A stretch of DNA of 64,000 nucleotides from Anniella stebbinsi (GCA_029215795.1 JARDYH010000004.1:214188517-214252516); one strand, 5' to 3'. Positions 1 to 11,215 are shown, counted from the first letter of the stretch. Notes: generated from the sequence alone by a model not told the origin. A program made the numbers and translations.

Positions 1-1135
1 CGTATGTCTGCTCTATCCTTCTAAAGTAAAATCACCGCTTTCTCTGGTGCAAACCTTATTCTGCTTTATTAATTATGACCAGTCACCCACCGCCAAAACT
101 ATTTAATTAGGAACATGAATAGACCTTGGGGGAGGGGGGATTTTGCTCAGAAGGAATGGAGGAAGGGTTCAATTGGGTGCAAAGTTTTGCATCTTTATCT
201 TTAGACAAACACGTTGCGTTTCCTCTTCCTGTTTCCAAGGGTAGCTTGTCTAGAGGCAAACCTGAGCAGCATGAAGCGACGTACGTGCGGCGAGAAGTCA
301 ATTAGCTTTTGGTTTATGGACTTCGTGTTTATTTCAGGGGATGTTTTTCAATCCTGTCTTCAGGATCATTTAAAAACACACACACACAGCAAACTAATAG
401 GTGAAAGTCAGATTTATTTATTTATTATTATTAATAATAATAACAGCAACATGCCCAGTGTTTGGGCTTTATGCCAACAAAGTGTCAGTATGGTTAAAAT
501 GGCTGAGCACAGTCCAGTCGGAACAACTCCTGTAAATACCCCATTGAAATAAATGGCAACTGCACACGAGCTTGAGCAGGAGAAGTTCCCATCAGAATGT
601 ATTCTTTGTCGTTTTACTGCAGTGTGTTGGTGGTGTGGGGTATTTTTTGTTTTTGTTTTTTTGGGGGGCATCCATTAGAGAAGAGTCATTACCATAGCAA
701 CACCACTGTCACAGCGTAGAAATACTTACTCTGCTCAGGTGATGGGGAAAACAAGGCAACAGCCTCAGAAAAACAAAATGCAGTCTTCTGGCATACTTCA
801 TTAATTCTCACACGTGTTATTGATAGATTGATTGAATGGGGAGGAGGGGGGTGAAGACAGAAAAAGCCATATTTATACATATGCCCCAAAATGGTATCCC
901 ACAAGTGTGTCTGTTTTCTCTGGTCAAACCGTATATCGCTATTATTTTTGCCGTGTGTGAAATTTACCTTTTACCAAGACTGACCATTCATTTTAGTTTG
1001 TTCATTATTTTGGACTGGTCTGTTTAACCATTTTGTGAAATTCCCCAGTAGTGTGGTTGGGTCGTAGGAAGACCTAAGCAGGGTGATGAGGTACAATGCC
1101 GTTGGATATGCCTGCAGGAGATTTGAGTTGGGAAG
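1..1135. other. No gene or clear repeat; noncoding DNA
   Basis: I see no coding region or recognisable interspersed repeat here. The stretch holds a short AC run near 377-389, an AT-rich TTA/ATT microsatellite at about 415-444 and T-rich tracts near 640-661. The open frames are short, overlap on both strands and show no family resemblance. Confidence 0.5.
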
Positions 1136-1137
1136 GG

Positions 1138-1315
1138 GCCATGGCTCAGTGGTAGAGCATCTTTTTGCATGCAGAAAGTCCCAGATTCAATTCCCGGCAT
1201 CTCCAGGTAGGGCAGGAAAAACTCCTGCCTGAAATCCTGGGGGGTCGCTGCCAGTTCGTGTCAACAATACTGGGTTTGATGGACCAATGGTTTGGTTTCT
1301 ATGTTCCTATGTCTC
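1138..1315 (+). mobile_element. tRNA-derived SINE, near full length
   Basis: The head carries the two internal RNA polymerase III promoter boxes of a tRNA: an A box TGGCTCAGTGG (about 1142-1152) and a B box GATTCAATTCC (about 1184-1194). A body follows reading through a conserved 'cctgaaatcctggggggtcg' segment, and a tail ends near 1315 in 'ctatgttcctatg'. It is a SINE, not a functional tRNA gene, because the tRNA fold is not completed and the same head recurs at 33958, 58310 and, inverted, near 2200, 10500 and 28880. Confidence 0.8.
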
Positions 1316-1494
1316 TGCTCAGCCAAGAAGCTCGCTTGAGCGACATTGGTCAAGTTGCTGGCTTGTTATGCTCACCGACCTCACAGCATTGCTATGAGAA
1401 TGAATAGATATTTTCCCCTGGCACTTTTGTGTTGAAAGGAGGGTGAAGAACGTAAGACGTGACATTGCACCAGACTGTTTGTCCATCTAACCTA

Positions 1495-1580
1495 GCTTTC
1501 CCCAAACTGGTGCGGTCCAGATGTGTTGCATTACAACTCTCAGAATCCCCTAGCAGAGATGCTACGATTCCTAGAATTCC
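1495..1580. repeat. Fragment of hAT-type short foldback element
   Basis: The segment has 'ccagatgtgttgcattacaa' followed by 'ctcagaatccc'. It matches one half of the foldback family seen complete at 36697-36826, whose copies carry 'ccctccagatgt' and 'acaactcccatcatccc'-like cores. Only one arm is visible. Confidence 0.5.
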
Positions 1581-1589
1581 TGACTGGGG

Positions 1590-2000
1590 GATTCATAGAA
1601 TAGTAGAGTAGGAAGGGGCCTAGAAGGCCATCAAGTCCAACCCCCTGCTCAATGCAGGAATCCGCCATAAAGCACACCTGACAGATGGTTGTCCAGCTGC
1701 CTCTTGAATCCCTCTAGTGTGGGAGTGCCGACAACCTCTCTAGGTCATTGGTTCCATTGTTGTACTGCTCTGATAGGAAGTTTTTTCCTGATGTCCAGCC
1801 GGAATCTGGCTTCCTGTAACTTGAGCCCATTATTCCGTCTCCTGCACTCTGGGATGATCGATAAGAGATCCTGGCCCTCTTCTGCGCGACAACCTTTCAA
1901 GTACTTGAAGAGTGCTATCAGGTTCTATCAAGAGTGCTATTCTGAGAGATGTAGTCCAATACATCTGGAGGGTGCCATATTGGAGAAGACTGCTCTAACC
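1590..2000 (-). mobile_element. CR1 LINE 3' end
   Basis: On the minus strand this reads as the end of a CR1-clade reverse transcriptase gene followed by a short 3' UTR. On the + strand the repeat starts 'attcatagaatagtagagta', the complement of the CR1 3' terminus (ATTCTATGA-type repeat), then 'ggaaggggcctagaaggcca'. The coding part near 1700-1850 corresponds to the terminal LWN-SLP-type tail of the reverse transcriptase but is broken. A local duplication of 'agagtgctat' occurs at about 1908-1940. The 5' end is truncated, as is usual for CR1. Confidence 0.8.
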
Positions 2001-2052
2001 CAGTGTAGTCTATTCACAGTGGCTCTTTAGGGTCTCAGACAATGGTATGATC

Positions 2053-2208
2053 ATAACATAAGAACAGCCATACTGGATCAGGCCAAAGTCCATCTAGTCC
2101 AGCATTGTGGGTCTTTCCCATTGCCTCCTACCAGATATCCTTTTAACTGTAGATGCCAGTCATTCAGCTGGGGCCTTCTGTATGCAAAGCATGTGCTCTA
2201 CCACTCAG
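2053..2208 (-). mobile_element. tRNA-derived SINE, inverted
   Basis: On the minus strand the head is at about 2208 (complement of 'ctctaccactcag') with the 'tgcatacagaaggcc' segment, and the tail is at 2053-2100. The tail, 'aacataagaacagccatact' then 'ggatcaggccaaagtccatc', is nearly the same as the 3' tail of the LINE fragment that begins at 2209, which suggests a shared LINE-recognised 3' end. Confidence 0.7.
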
Positions 2209-2660
2209 AACATAAGAAGAGCCACCATGCTGGATCAGACCAAAGGTCTATCTAGTCCAGCAGTCTGTTCACACACAAGCCAGCCAGCTGCCCAAGGCAA
2301 ACCCACAAGCAGGATGTAAGTGTAAGAGCACCTTCCCACCCATATTCCCCAGCAACTAGTGCACACAGGCATATTGCCTCTAATACTGGAGGTACCATAT
2401 AGACATCTGGGCTGATAGCCACTGAAAGCCTTCTCCTCCATGAATTTGTCTAATCCCCTTTTAAAGCCATCCAAATTGGTGCCCCCCACTACGTCTTATA
2501 GAATACATGAATTCCATAGTTTAACAAAGCGGTGTGTGAAGAAGTACTTCCCTTTATCTGTCCTGAATTATGAGAGAGGAAGAAAAATGCTTTTATCTGT
2601 CCTAGCGTTATGAGAGAGGGAGAGAAATGTCTTCTTATCCACTTTCTCCACACCAGAGCT
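2209..2660 (-). mobile_element. CR1-group LINE 3' fragment
   Basis: On the minus strand it encodes the C-terminal tail of a CR1-like reverse transcriptase. The segment around 2420-2490 gives an N-L-D-G-F-K-R-G-L-D-K-F tail, and the region near 2500-2560 matches the 'kkHFFTxxxVKLW' portion seen better at 49700-49830. The 3' terminus is at 2209 ('aacataagaagagcc' on the + strand). Further copies lie at 46400-46950, 49640-49975 and 62600-62805. Confidence 0.75.
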
Positions 2661-2689
2661 CCTCCTCCAAGGATAGTCGAGAAATGTTA

Positions 2690-3785
2690 AAATGCTTAAG
2701 GAGTTGAGCTTGTTGGTCCCTTATACATTCTAGCTGGCGCTTACAGCTCTCCTGCTAGTTTAGCTCTCTACTCATGCCAGAGCAGCACCAGGAAGCTCCC
2801 ACACAGAGCAGGACAGGACAGAGTGGGTGGGAGAGGATACCCAAGGGACTAGATCGTGCCCTGTATGTGCTAAAATGAACAATCAAAATGATTCATGGAA
2901 ATACTCCAGTGGCTTCTTCTAACTCTTTTCTGCTGGTGGTAATCCATTCAAATAGTGATGGGGAGAGGGTTCATCCGGATCTACTGGTAGATTTCTAGGT
3001 GGTTTGCAAGGGTTTTTGACTCCCAGTAGCAACATTTAAAATATGCCCCTGACCAATTATGTTCCTGAAAAAGAACCGGAGGGGGGGGGGGGGGGGGTAA
3101 GTTGACCAGGGGTGGATTTTTGTGTGAATGGACTTATGAGCTTTGTTCTGATACCGTTCACAAACTACTGGGCTGAATATGTGCTCAGAAGTATCCTGCT
3201 CTTCAATTTTTAGCATATGCCTATCCATCAAGGCCAGTATTTTGCACTTAACTCCAGTTGGTGGACCTCAGAGTTCTAGTATAAAATAACCAGCCCTACA
3301 TCAAAATATGTGTGTGTTGTGTGTACATTGTATTCATAACATTGTATATTATATGTCTATTGTGTATATTTGATCATTTTTCATCATTGTTCTCCCACTG
3401 TGATTCTCAAACATTTTACCAGCCCCCCTTCCTCTCCCCCCCCCCTCCCGGGACATGTTTATCAGGTATGCCCTCAAAAGTAAGCTAATTGTAGTTTCTT
3501 GCTAATACAATAGCAGGGGGCTATTGCACCTAGAAGGGCTGAAGATGATAGGCCTCTCCTGTTGCCCAACCTTTAGCTTTGTGTGGCCTGATCCTGCAGC
3601 AGTACTTGCACTGGCGAAAGGTGAGGGAGACCATCCTTTCCCAGGCCCTCTTCTTTCAAAGCTGGAAAAGAAAAGAAAAAGAACCTCTCCATGTCCTTCA
3701 CCTTTCCTGCACCACTGTAATACCTTGCAGATGACAAAGGAAATGGCTCAGTGTTTATTTAATTCTTTGACAGCCCTATAATAGC
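2690..3785. other. No gene seen; simple sequence and unique DNA
   Basis: No coding region is supported. It contains a 17-base G tract at 3081-3097, TG/TA-rich simple sequence at about 3308-3370 and a C-rich tract at about 3425-3448. The rest looks like unassigned intron or intergenic DNA. Confidence 0.5.
3081..3097 (+). repeat. 17-base poly(G) tract
   Basis: There is an uninterrupted run of G after 'aagaaccgga' and before 'taagttgacc'. It is one of at least eight G/C runs of 12 or more in the window. Confidence 0.9.
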
Positions 3786-3975
3786 TTCTGGTGCAGTGGA
3801 AAGGGTGTTGAGAAGGGAGAGCTAGTTTCAGATCCCTACTCAGCCGTAACGCCCAGTGCGTTTGGCCAGTCATTCTATCTCAGCCTGGCCTACTTCACAG
3901 AATCGTTGTGAGGAGAAAATGTGGGATGGGGTAGTGAAGAAAAGTGCATTGAGCGGAATTTTTTTAAAAACTTCC
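3785..3975 (+). mobile_element. Degenerate Sauria-type SINE
   Basis: It follows the same order of blocks as the better copy just downstream: 'agggtgttgagaagggagag', then 'tttggccagtcattctatct', 'cctacttcacagaatcgttg' and 'gtgaggagaaaatg'. It is more diverged than the copies at 4008 and 10955. Confidence 0.6.
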
Positions 3976-4007
3976 TACACGTAAAAATTGCACTTTAGGG
4001 AAAAGGG

Positions 4008-4230
4008 TTCCAATGTAGTGGCTAGAGTGTTGGACTGGTAGTCGGGAGATCCAGCTTCTAGTCCCCATTCTACCATAGAAGCTCATTGGGTGACTTTGGG
4101 CCAGTCGCAGACTCTCAGTCTAACCTACCTCCCAGGGTTGTTGTTGTGAGGATAAAATGGAGAGGATTATGTATGCCGCCTTGATTTCCTTGGAGGAAAA
4201 AGGGCAAGATATAAATGCAATCAATCTTAT
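4008..4230 (+). mobile_element. Sauria-type SINE
   Basis: The tRNA-derived head 'gtagtggctagagtgttgga' is followed by a B-box-like 'ccagcttctagtcccc', the body 'ctttgggccagtcgcagact', 'cctcccagggttgttgttgt', and the 3' part 'gaggataaaatggagagga'. The tail 'gatataaatgcaatcaat' resembles the Bov-B LINE-related tail reported for squamate Sauria SINEs. The assignment rests on block order, not on a database search. Confidence 0.75.
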
Positions 4231-4530
4231 TAATTCATGAAATCTGAGTCACTTGTGTATTTACAATGGGTGGGCAACATGGCCCCTTTTGCCCCCTTAA
4301 ATGAGAAAAAATAGAGGGGGAAAGTACAGTTTGCTACTGAAATTGGGCAGCAAATTCTTTGGAGGAGTAGAGTTGATCAATTCAACTTGAAAACCAGCTA
4401 CATTTGTCCATTCTAAGCCTCTGTAGCAAGGAAGCATTAGAGCAAACAAATGTAGCTCGATTTCAAACTACAATTGTCCGTTCTGGGGATCCTTAGTGGC
4501 TTGCCATTGAAATTCATCAGCAAACTGCAT

Positions 4531-4549
4531 CCTTTTTTTTTTTTTTTTG
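4531..4549. repeat. Poly(T) tract
   Basis: An 18-19 base run of T. No adjoining retroelement is obvious. Confidence 0.8.
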
Positions 4550-4839
4550 CCACTGTTGCCACCAGGTATCGTTGGCAGCGGTGGGAGTGCGGCCCATGGC
4601 AGGTCTGAGGGGAGCGGGTTTGGCTCCTACATCGCCCAGGGTTGTCCACCCCTGGTTTACAGCAATCAAAGCGATTTGCATTCCATTGAACGAAAAGCCA
4701 ATCCATCTCTTGATGCATATGCAAAAATGCTCCCATCCCTGCCAGAAACTATTCAAGCATGTGACATACATAACCTCCAGCGCATTTATCAGAGGTATGA
4801 ATTGATGCGATCTGGAACAATTTTATCATATTTGTGTAG

Positions 4840-4965
4840 TACAGGCCCCTCCAGCCTGGGGCCCTCCAGGTATGATTACACTTCTACCCCTGCCCTGTAC
4901 TGCCTGAAAATGATGGGAGGTGTAGTCCAACACAATTCGGGGGGGGGGGGGGAGTGCCAGGTTGG
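4840..4965. mobile_element. hAT-type short foldback element, diverged
   Basis: The arms 'ggcccctccagcctggggcc' and 'atgatgggaggtgtagtcca' match the two halves of the family. A 14-base G run at 4939-4952 sits in the right arm, where other copies have 'catctggaggg'. Confidence 0.5.
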
Positions 4966-6035
4966 ATAAGGTTGTTGTGGTAGACTGACCCTTGGTAAAT
5001 TTATAAGGTTGCTGCTGTTGTCCTCTCTGGATAATGATGCTATGGCAGTGTAACGCTGTGGCACTTGTTCAGTGCACTAGCAATTTCCTATTGTCTTAGA
5101 GTAGACTTAGATGTTGGACCAGGGACATGTTGCCACAAAGGCCGTCAATCGAGGGATAACGCTCGTAACCAATTTGACATCTGAGCTGAGTGGATCCTTG
5201 CAGGTTTTGGCACGCAGCGAATCCATCCGGCAAGTCTTGCTGTGTGCTCAAACTGCAGTGCAATGAGCTTTCAGCAGCTCTCTGTAAAGGAGAGTGATTT
5301 GCCAGCTGGCTGCCCAGAGAAAACGCAGCTGCTTGGCTGTGTTTTGAGTTCTGCCCAGAATTGGAGATTCTCTGACTCTTGTGTTGTGAAAGGACATGCT
5401 GATTTTGGTCACGTGAATTGGCTCAAAACAGCGGCTTTTCTGGTACTGATGGATGATGGTGAAAGAGTAGATAAACACATGGAGGACTGGAGAAGAAATG
5501 GCACGCTGTGGGTGTGCCTGACCATATGAAATGTAAACAAAAATAGGACAGCATCCTGTTCTTGTAAGTAAGCAAATTGTGGTTGTGCCACAAGTCAGTT
5601 GGAAGGAATGGTTAGTTCAGGGATTCCCAACACAGTGCCCACGAGAGCCATGGGCACCTCCAGTAGCACCCATGAATGGGAACCCAACATGGTGCCCAGG
5701 AGTCCCTGAAATTTGTCTTCAAAGTTTGTCTAATGAAGAAATGTACACACACACACAAATGTGTATATTACAGAGAAATGCATGCAAAAGCACTTTGCAT
5801 TGGGGGAAATGGCTCGCAAGAAATACATATAATTAGAAGAAATATATAAGAAAAGCATACAGTTTGCAAAAGACACATGAAAATACATACGAATTTTCAT
5901 GCAGACTTAAAAACAAAGTGTGGACTGTTACAGAAATGGGATAGAATGAGCTTAACTTTGAGGAAATGAGTGAAATCAAAGTGGATAGATTTGTGCATCC
6001 CCTAGACAACCATAGCCTTGCTACATTTTGCATGC
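4965..6035. other. No gene seen; one possible foldback relic
   Basis: No supported coding region. The segment at about 5620-5700, 'cccaacacagtgcccacgag' with 'atggtgcccagg', resembles one arm of the hAT-type element at 54274-54631. A short AC run lies near 5745-5756. The remainder is unassigned. Confidence 0.45.
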
Positions 6036-6039
6036 CATA

Positions 6040-6275
6040 GTAATATCTAGAGTTGATTACTGCAATGTGTTGTTCATGAGGCTGCCTTTGAAGATTACTC
6101 AGAATTTGTTGATTGAAAATGCAGTTGTCAGTTGGAACATATCTCGTTGCTGTTAAAACATCTCTTCACCGGCTTCCAGTCACTTCTAGGCACAATGCAA
6201 GGTGCTGGTTTTGATCTATAAAGCTTTAAATGCCTTGGGACCAGGGGCTTGTCTGTTTGAACACCCTGTTTATCC
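6040..6275 (+). mobile_element. L2-type LINE reverse-transcriptase fragment
   Basis: With frameshifts the + strand encodes a tail of L2-type reverse transcriptase: 'catctcttcaccggcttcca' gives L-H-R-L-P, followed by a region matching 'fkv-lal-nkALnx-lGPgxl' ('ctttaaatgccttgggacca'). The better copy at 21845 shows the same order. It is broken and 5'-truncated. Confidence 0.65.
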
Positions 6276-6753
6276 CGTTGTGGCTGCTCAGTGCTGCCGT
6301 GTTGTTTAAATGATGCAGCTGCCAGCTCACAGCCACATCGGGCTTTCCCCCCCCCCCAAAAAAACCCTGCACTTTTTCACAGTATTGTTTTACTGTGACT
6401 TTTTCAATTGCTCTGAAGCATCCCAGGCACCCAGCAAGTGGCAACACATCATCAAAGTCACAGCATGCTTCTGCTCTCCATTCAAAATGGGGCAAAGGTT
6501 TTAGGAAAATCCGCGCCACATACACTTTGCTAAATCTGACTCTCTCCCCCACCACCGGGGGGGGGGGGGAGATGAGGCTCCAGATGAAAATGGCTTCCTG
6601 CTGTGTAACTCTATTGTTGCTGCTTCGCAGCAGCGCTGCTGCGGAATTTGGGGGGAATGGGGAGGCAAAGTGGCATTGTATAGACATGGCCCAAGTTAGC
6701 TAAAGCATTGCCTACCCCCAATACAAATCTGTCCACTTCAAAGATTTATATTT

Positions 6754-6769
6754 GGGGGGGGGGGGGGGG
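6754..6769 (+). repeat. 16-base poly(G) tract
   Basis: An uninterrupted G run. A second run of 13 G lies 190 bases upstream at 6557-6569. Confidence 0.9.
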
Positions 6770-6869
6770 AGGCAGTGCTGCTTCAGGTGCCCCTTACCTT
6801 TAGAGCTTAAGTGAGTGCTGACTAGACACGGGCTTTTCAGTGGTAAAATCTTGATTGTAAGCACTTCCC

Positions 6870-6965
6870 CCAAGGACACTAGACAATAGCCATGCTGGCT
6901 GAGAATGATGGAAATTGCAATCCAACACATCTGGAGAGCACCAGGTTGGGTGCTCTGTTCCACGC
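6870..6965. mobile_element. hAT-type short foldback fragment
   Basis: The segment 'tagccatgctggctgagaat' then 'gatggaaattgcaatccaac' and 'acatctggagagcaccaggt' is the right half of the short foldback family found complete at 36697-36826. Confidence 0.6.
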
Positions 6966-6984
6966 GTTTGTAGTAGAGCTTCAT

Positions 6985-7895
6985 TTTGCGTATGCACTTG
7001 GTGAGGAATGATGATCTGTCTTTGTCTCATGGGTGAAATGGTCCTCAGACAGTCATCTTCTATGGAAGTCTTCATTATCATTCATGACCCCATTCATTTT
7101 TAACTCCATTCCATTTTTTAAAAAAATCTGTTTTCTTTGCGAACAGTCAAATGCCAATATATTTCCTAGCTCCACAGCTTCTTTTAATGCTGTAGGCATG
7201 CTCTGCGGTGTCCCTCACTTTTCCTTTTTTAAAAATATATTGAGTGGGCAACAGGCCTCCCATCTTGCTGAGATGAGGTTGAGCCACAGCAGGCCTCCAA
7301 GCCCTGAGCTTAAAAGATTCCAAGCAACTGAGGCGGCACCACATTCCCCTGGATTGATTTTTTTTATCCATTGGCTAATTAGCACTGGTTAAAAATCTAC
7401 ATCTTGTACCCATTTTGAACATCACTTCAGTAATTTCCGCCCATTTGATCTTGTTCTGCCTTTGTCTGCCAGATAGGAGCAGGCCTCTCTCGTGTATGGT
7501 ATTTTCTCCCTGCACAGGTAGACCATGATTAAATTGCTTCTGAACCATCTCTTTGAATCCATCAAGGAAACAGCCAGTGGGAAGTTTGGGGACAGGCTGT
7601 AATTTTGATTGCTTTTTTCCCAGTTGTCCTTTTGACAGCCGAAGTGTGTGTGGCGGGGGGACGGGACAGGGTAAGATGCTTCTGTTTTTCTGCACAATGA
7701 AAGTCCCCAGCAGCCATTTGGTTTCTCTTAAAATATATATTGAAACTTGGTCATAACATTTATGCTCATCATCGGAAGTTTATGGGAAAGTAGTGTTTTT
7801 ACCCAAGACGTGAAAAAGGTGCTTTGTAAATCAATATTTCCTTGGAATATAGATCAAGAGTGGATAAACTGAGATGCAAGAAACAACTGAGGCCA
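6985..7895. other. No gene or clear repeat
   Basis: I see no coding region with family resemblance and no clear repeat. The open frames on both strands are short and overlapping. Confidence 0.4.
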
Positions 7896-8350
7896 CATCC
7901 CCATTTATTTATTTCATTTTTATTTATCATATTTCTATACTGGCCAAGACCCAAAGCACTTTAGGCGGTTCACAAACCAAAAGTTAAAACCATAACATAC
8001 ACATAGTAAAACATAATATAAAAACCTTAAGTTTAAAACAGAATAAAACCAAAGTAAAAACTAGGTTAAAAACCAGCAACAATGCAAAGATCTAAAAATG
8101 CACTAATACTATTTTTTAAAATAAAAAATGAAGGATTAAAAAGCCTTGGAAAATAAAAAGGATTTCACCTGGTGCCAAAAAGACCACAATATAGATGCCA
8201 GGCAGGTTCTCTCGGGAGGGCCTTCCACAACTAGGGTGCCAACACTGAAAAGGCCTTCTCCTTAGTATCCACTTGCTGCACCTCATTCAGCAAGGTCACG
8301 CAGATAAGGGCTTCTGAAGATGTTTTTAGGGTCCAGGCAGCATTGGGAAC
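7895..8350 (-). mobile_element. LINE-derived (L2 group) 3' fragment
   Basis: On the + strand the order is 'tttatttatttcatttttat', 'ctttaggcggttcacaaacc', an A-rich stretch with 'ataaaa' repeats, then 'acactgaaaaggccttctcc'. This is the reverse of an L2-group LINE end: the reverse transcriptase tail around the 'aaggcc' block, then the 3' UTR, then the tail repeats. It has the same layout as the copy at 29185-29850. Confidence 0.65.
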
Positions 8351-8439
8351 TACCTTTCCTCTAGGTCTCTTAGAAGTTATCAGTGCTGCTCCGCATTAAT
8401 TTGTGCCCATCCTGCTCTGGGCCTGGCCTCACTTGTACC

Positions 8440-8552
8440 TTTGTGGGCAGAATCAACTGCATTTCTGTGCACTCTTACCTGAAAGTAATTCCTGCTAAAT
8501 TCAGTAGGATTTACTTCTGGATCGACACGTATAAGATTGCATTGTAAGTCCT
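8440..8552. repeat. Short interspersed palindromic repeat
   Basis: The segment 'ttacctgaaagtaattcctg' ... 'gtaggatttacttctgg' ... 'cgtataagattgcattgtaa' is the same short repeat as at 14255-14345, 58070-58155 and 58640-58725 ('gagagtaagctccattgga', 'tacttctgagtagacatgca'). The halves are loosely inverted. I do not know a family name. Confidence 0.5.
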
Positions 8553-9054
8553 GGTTCACACATGCGTGATCCTCCCTTGGTGACTGTAACATCGAGTAAC
8601 GATTCTCATGGCCTATCATAGATGTAACTCCTTCCTCCGCCTAGTTCTCTCGTATCATCATGGGTACAGTGCTTTTGCTAAGAATTAAGTTCAAAGAAAC
8701 CAAGTGCATGCATGAACCAGCTTGTGTGAACCAGACTTCAGTGTGGCATATCTAAGGCCAGGGTATTCTGTGGGTGGAGGAATCTGGTGCCTCCATGGAA
8801 AGCTTTGCAGTTTCTTCTCTGCTCCACTTTGCTGCTGCCTGCTGAACATGAGGGACCAGAGTGCTGTGGTACTCCCCTAGGGTGGCCTGATACAAAAGAG
8901 CCAAAGAATAAATGCTGAAGAGCATACAACTATACAAAAATATTACAATGAGTGACAAACCAATACATAAGAAATAACTATGTAGAAACGTGCAAAGTAA
9001 GCAGAATTAGGTGAATTAAACAGGTATACACAGAAAACACACATGCTAGAAGAT

Positions 9055-9170
9055 CAGTAGAACATAGAAGCATAAATTGAACACAAATAAGCAATGTTTT
9101 TACAGATGGGCAAAGGTTTAAATCAGTAGAACATAAAAGCATAAATTGAAGACAAGCAAAGGTTTTTTAC
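9055..9170 (+). repeat. Local tandem duplication, unit about 69 bp
   Basis: The segment 'cagtagaacatagaagcata' starts near 9055 and recurs as 'cagtagaacataaaagcata' near 9124. In both copies it is followed by 'aattgaa-acaa' and 'gcaaaggttt'. The two copies differ by a few bases and a small indel. Confidence 0.75.
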
Positions 9171-9426
9171 AGATCAGCTTCAATAGCGGTAAGTTCTGCA
9201 GACAGGGTGCAGATCCTCCTTCTTTTAAAAAAGTGCATCATTCAACTATTATAAGTGCAGGAACCCTATCCTCGTTTGGGTCTGGCCACCCTATAAGCGC
9301 TGATACGTTGCATGTAGAAGGTCCCAGGTATAATCTCTGGGCTCTCAACTTAAAAATATAAAGATCAAAAGTAGCAGGTAATGGCAAAGACGTCTCCGTA
9401 AGATCCTGGAACACTTCTGTCAATAA

Positions 9427-9490
9427 GAGTAAGCAATACTGGGTTAGATAGACAAAGGGTTTGACCTGGTATAAGGCAGCTTCCTATAAA
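9427..9490 (+). mobile_element. tRNA-SINE 3' end
   Basis: The segment 'agcaatactgggttagatag' followed by 'ggtataaggcagcttcctat' is the terminal part of the tRNA-derived SINE seen at 1138. The head is missing. Confidence 0.55.
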
Positions 9491-9779
9491 AAGGATTTCC
9501 TCTGTGTGTGGAATCTTTGGGAGGAAAGTTAGATGCGCATCTTTAATAGCTGTGTGGCAGGAGGAGGTTCAACAGATATAGGTATTTCTCCTATAGTGAC
9601 ACAAGCTGCAACCTATTAAAAGCATTAGCTGGCTATGTGTACTCTATACCTAAAAATAAAATAAACAAGGTTCCAGTCATTGTGGTAATATTATTGAAAA
9701 GAGGCAGCCCTAGGAATGTGATGTGAAGCTTCTGTGCTCTGTATGGCTAATAGGGGCTGTTAGTACATGAAAGTAACAT

Positions 9780-10040
9780 TCTGTGGCAGATTGTGGGTTA
9801 ATTAACCCATGAATTGTTGGACGTAAGCCACTTTGCTTTTCCAGCAACAACCTATGAATGCAGTATTCATAGGTTTTAACTGTGATGTCCAAACCCAGAC
9901 ACTTTATGTTGTTTGTGGGTTAAACAATGCAAGGCTAACCCATGGTTTGTTCTTGGGTTAACTTTGGGTTGTTTAGACATCACAGTAACAATCTACAAAT
10001 GCCCCATTCATAGGTTGTGGCTGGAAATGTCCCTACAATT
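9780..10040. mobile_element. Palindromic foldback element
   Basis: The left arm includes 'caacaacctatgaatgcagt' and 'aactgtgatgtccaaaccca'. The right arm includes 'tttgggttgtttagacatca' 'cagtaacaat' and 'ccccattcataggttgtggc'. The two read as imperfect reverse complements around about 9930. No intact gene. The termini and target duplication are not resolved. Confidence 0.6.
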
Positions 10041-10374
10041 AATTAACCCATGTTTTGCCCCTGAACACGCTGTTACATGCAAGCAATGTCTACATCTCTC
10101 TTCCTCAGGGCCTCCATTCATTTATTGCACTGTTCACACATCCCTAGTTTATCTATACCTCTCCTCCTATGACCACATATCCTATGGCTGTTAGCACAAA
10201 TTGTTTTTAAAAGAATGCATATGAGGTGAGAAAATGTTTTCAAAATGTTTGCAGGTTTTAAAAATTATTTAAAATTATTTTTGTTAATTAGCTGTTTTTG
10301 AATTTTCCTCAAATAAAGTTTTCCTTGTTTATAGAGTAGCAATTGAACAGGAAGGAATGACATTTCAAATACAT

Positions 10375-10525
10375 AGGAACCTAGGAAGTGTCCTTATACC
10401 GAATCAGACACATGCAGCTCAGGGTTGTCTGCGCTGAATGGGTCTTTCCAGCCCAGAGATGCCAATATTGAATCCGAGACCTTTGCATGCAAAGCATGCG
10501 CTCAGCTACTGACCCGTGGACTTTC
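10375..10525 (-). mobile_element. tRNA-derived SINE, inverted
   Basis: The complement of the tRNA head lies at about 10490-10520 ('gcatgcgctcagctactgac'), preceded by the B-box complement 'ttgaatccgagacctttgca'. The body and tail lie to the left ('cttataccgaatcagacaca'). Confidence 0.7.
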
Positions 10526-10954
10526 CCCTGTGCAGAACTGATCCTCTCTGAGTTTCTGGGTGCTTCTGGGTGAGGTTTTATTCTGCAATTCCCCTACCTC
10601 ATTCACAGAATTGTACAGGGACCCAGACAGCATCTCCCATTTGTAAACCCCTTGTGTTTTCCCATCATTTCCTTTTATTTATTTTTCTGACCAGCAGAAA
10701 CATCTGTTACGGATAGAAAGACGGAATAGCTACACAATGCCTTTTGATTAGTAGCACTCGGAGCAATCCACCCGGAAGCACCCTTTGTGCTATATATTTT
10801 TTAAAAAACCTGCCTCTTTACCCAATAGTACAGCATAGGCTGCATTCCTGTGTGGATTTACTGCATAGAATCTTCTTATTTGGGGCTCATTTGCCTTGTT
10901 CAACAGTAAAGCAATCCTGTCCCCCATTAGTGCTTGTTTTTTAAACTATTGTTA

Positions 10955-11215
10955 AAGCCAGTGTGGTGTAGTGGCTAGAGTGTTGGACTGGGAGTCGGGA
11001 GAGCCGGGTTCTAGTCCCCACTCGGCCACGGAAGCTCACCGGGTGACTTTGGGCCAGTCACAGATTCTCGGTCCAACCTACCTCACAGGGTTGTTGCTGT
11101 GAGGATAAAAATGGAGAGGAGGAGGATTATGTGTTCCACCTTGGGTTTCTTAAAGGAGGAGAAAAAGGCGGGATATAAATGGAATAAATAAATGTAATAA
11201 ATAAATAAACTATGT
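10955..11215 (+). mobile_element. Sauria-type SINE, well preserved
   Basis: The head is 'gccagtgtggtgtagtggct' then 'agagtgttggactgggagtc', with the B box 'ccgggttctagtccccactc'. The body is 'gggtgactttgggccagtca' and 'ctcacagggttgttgctgtg'. The tail is 'gaaaaaggcgggatataaat' then 'aaataaatgtaataaataaa'. It is the best Sauria-type copy in the window, and its state suggests squamate DNA. Confidence 0.82.

Noticed and set aside
1138..1215. Functional tRNA gene
   Set aside because: A and B boxes are present, but the cloverleaf is not completed, there is no proper 3' acceptor, and the sequence continues into a repeated SINE body.
4547..4969. 140-codon open frame as a gene
   Set aside because: It runs into a foldback element and a 14-base G run, overlaps open frames on both strands, and has no family resemblance.
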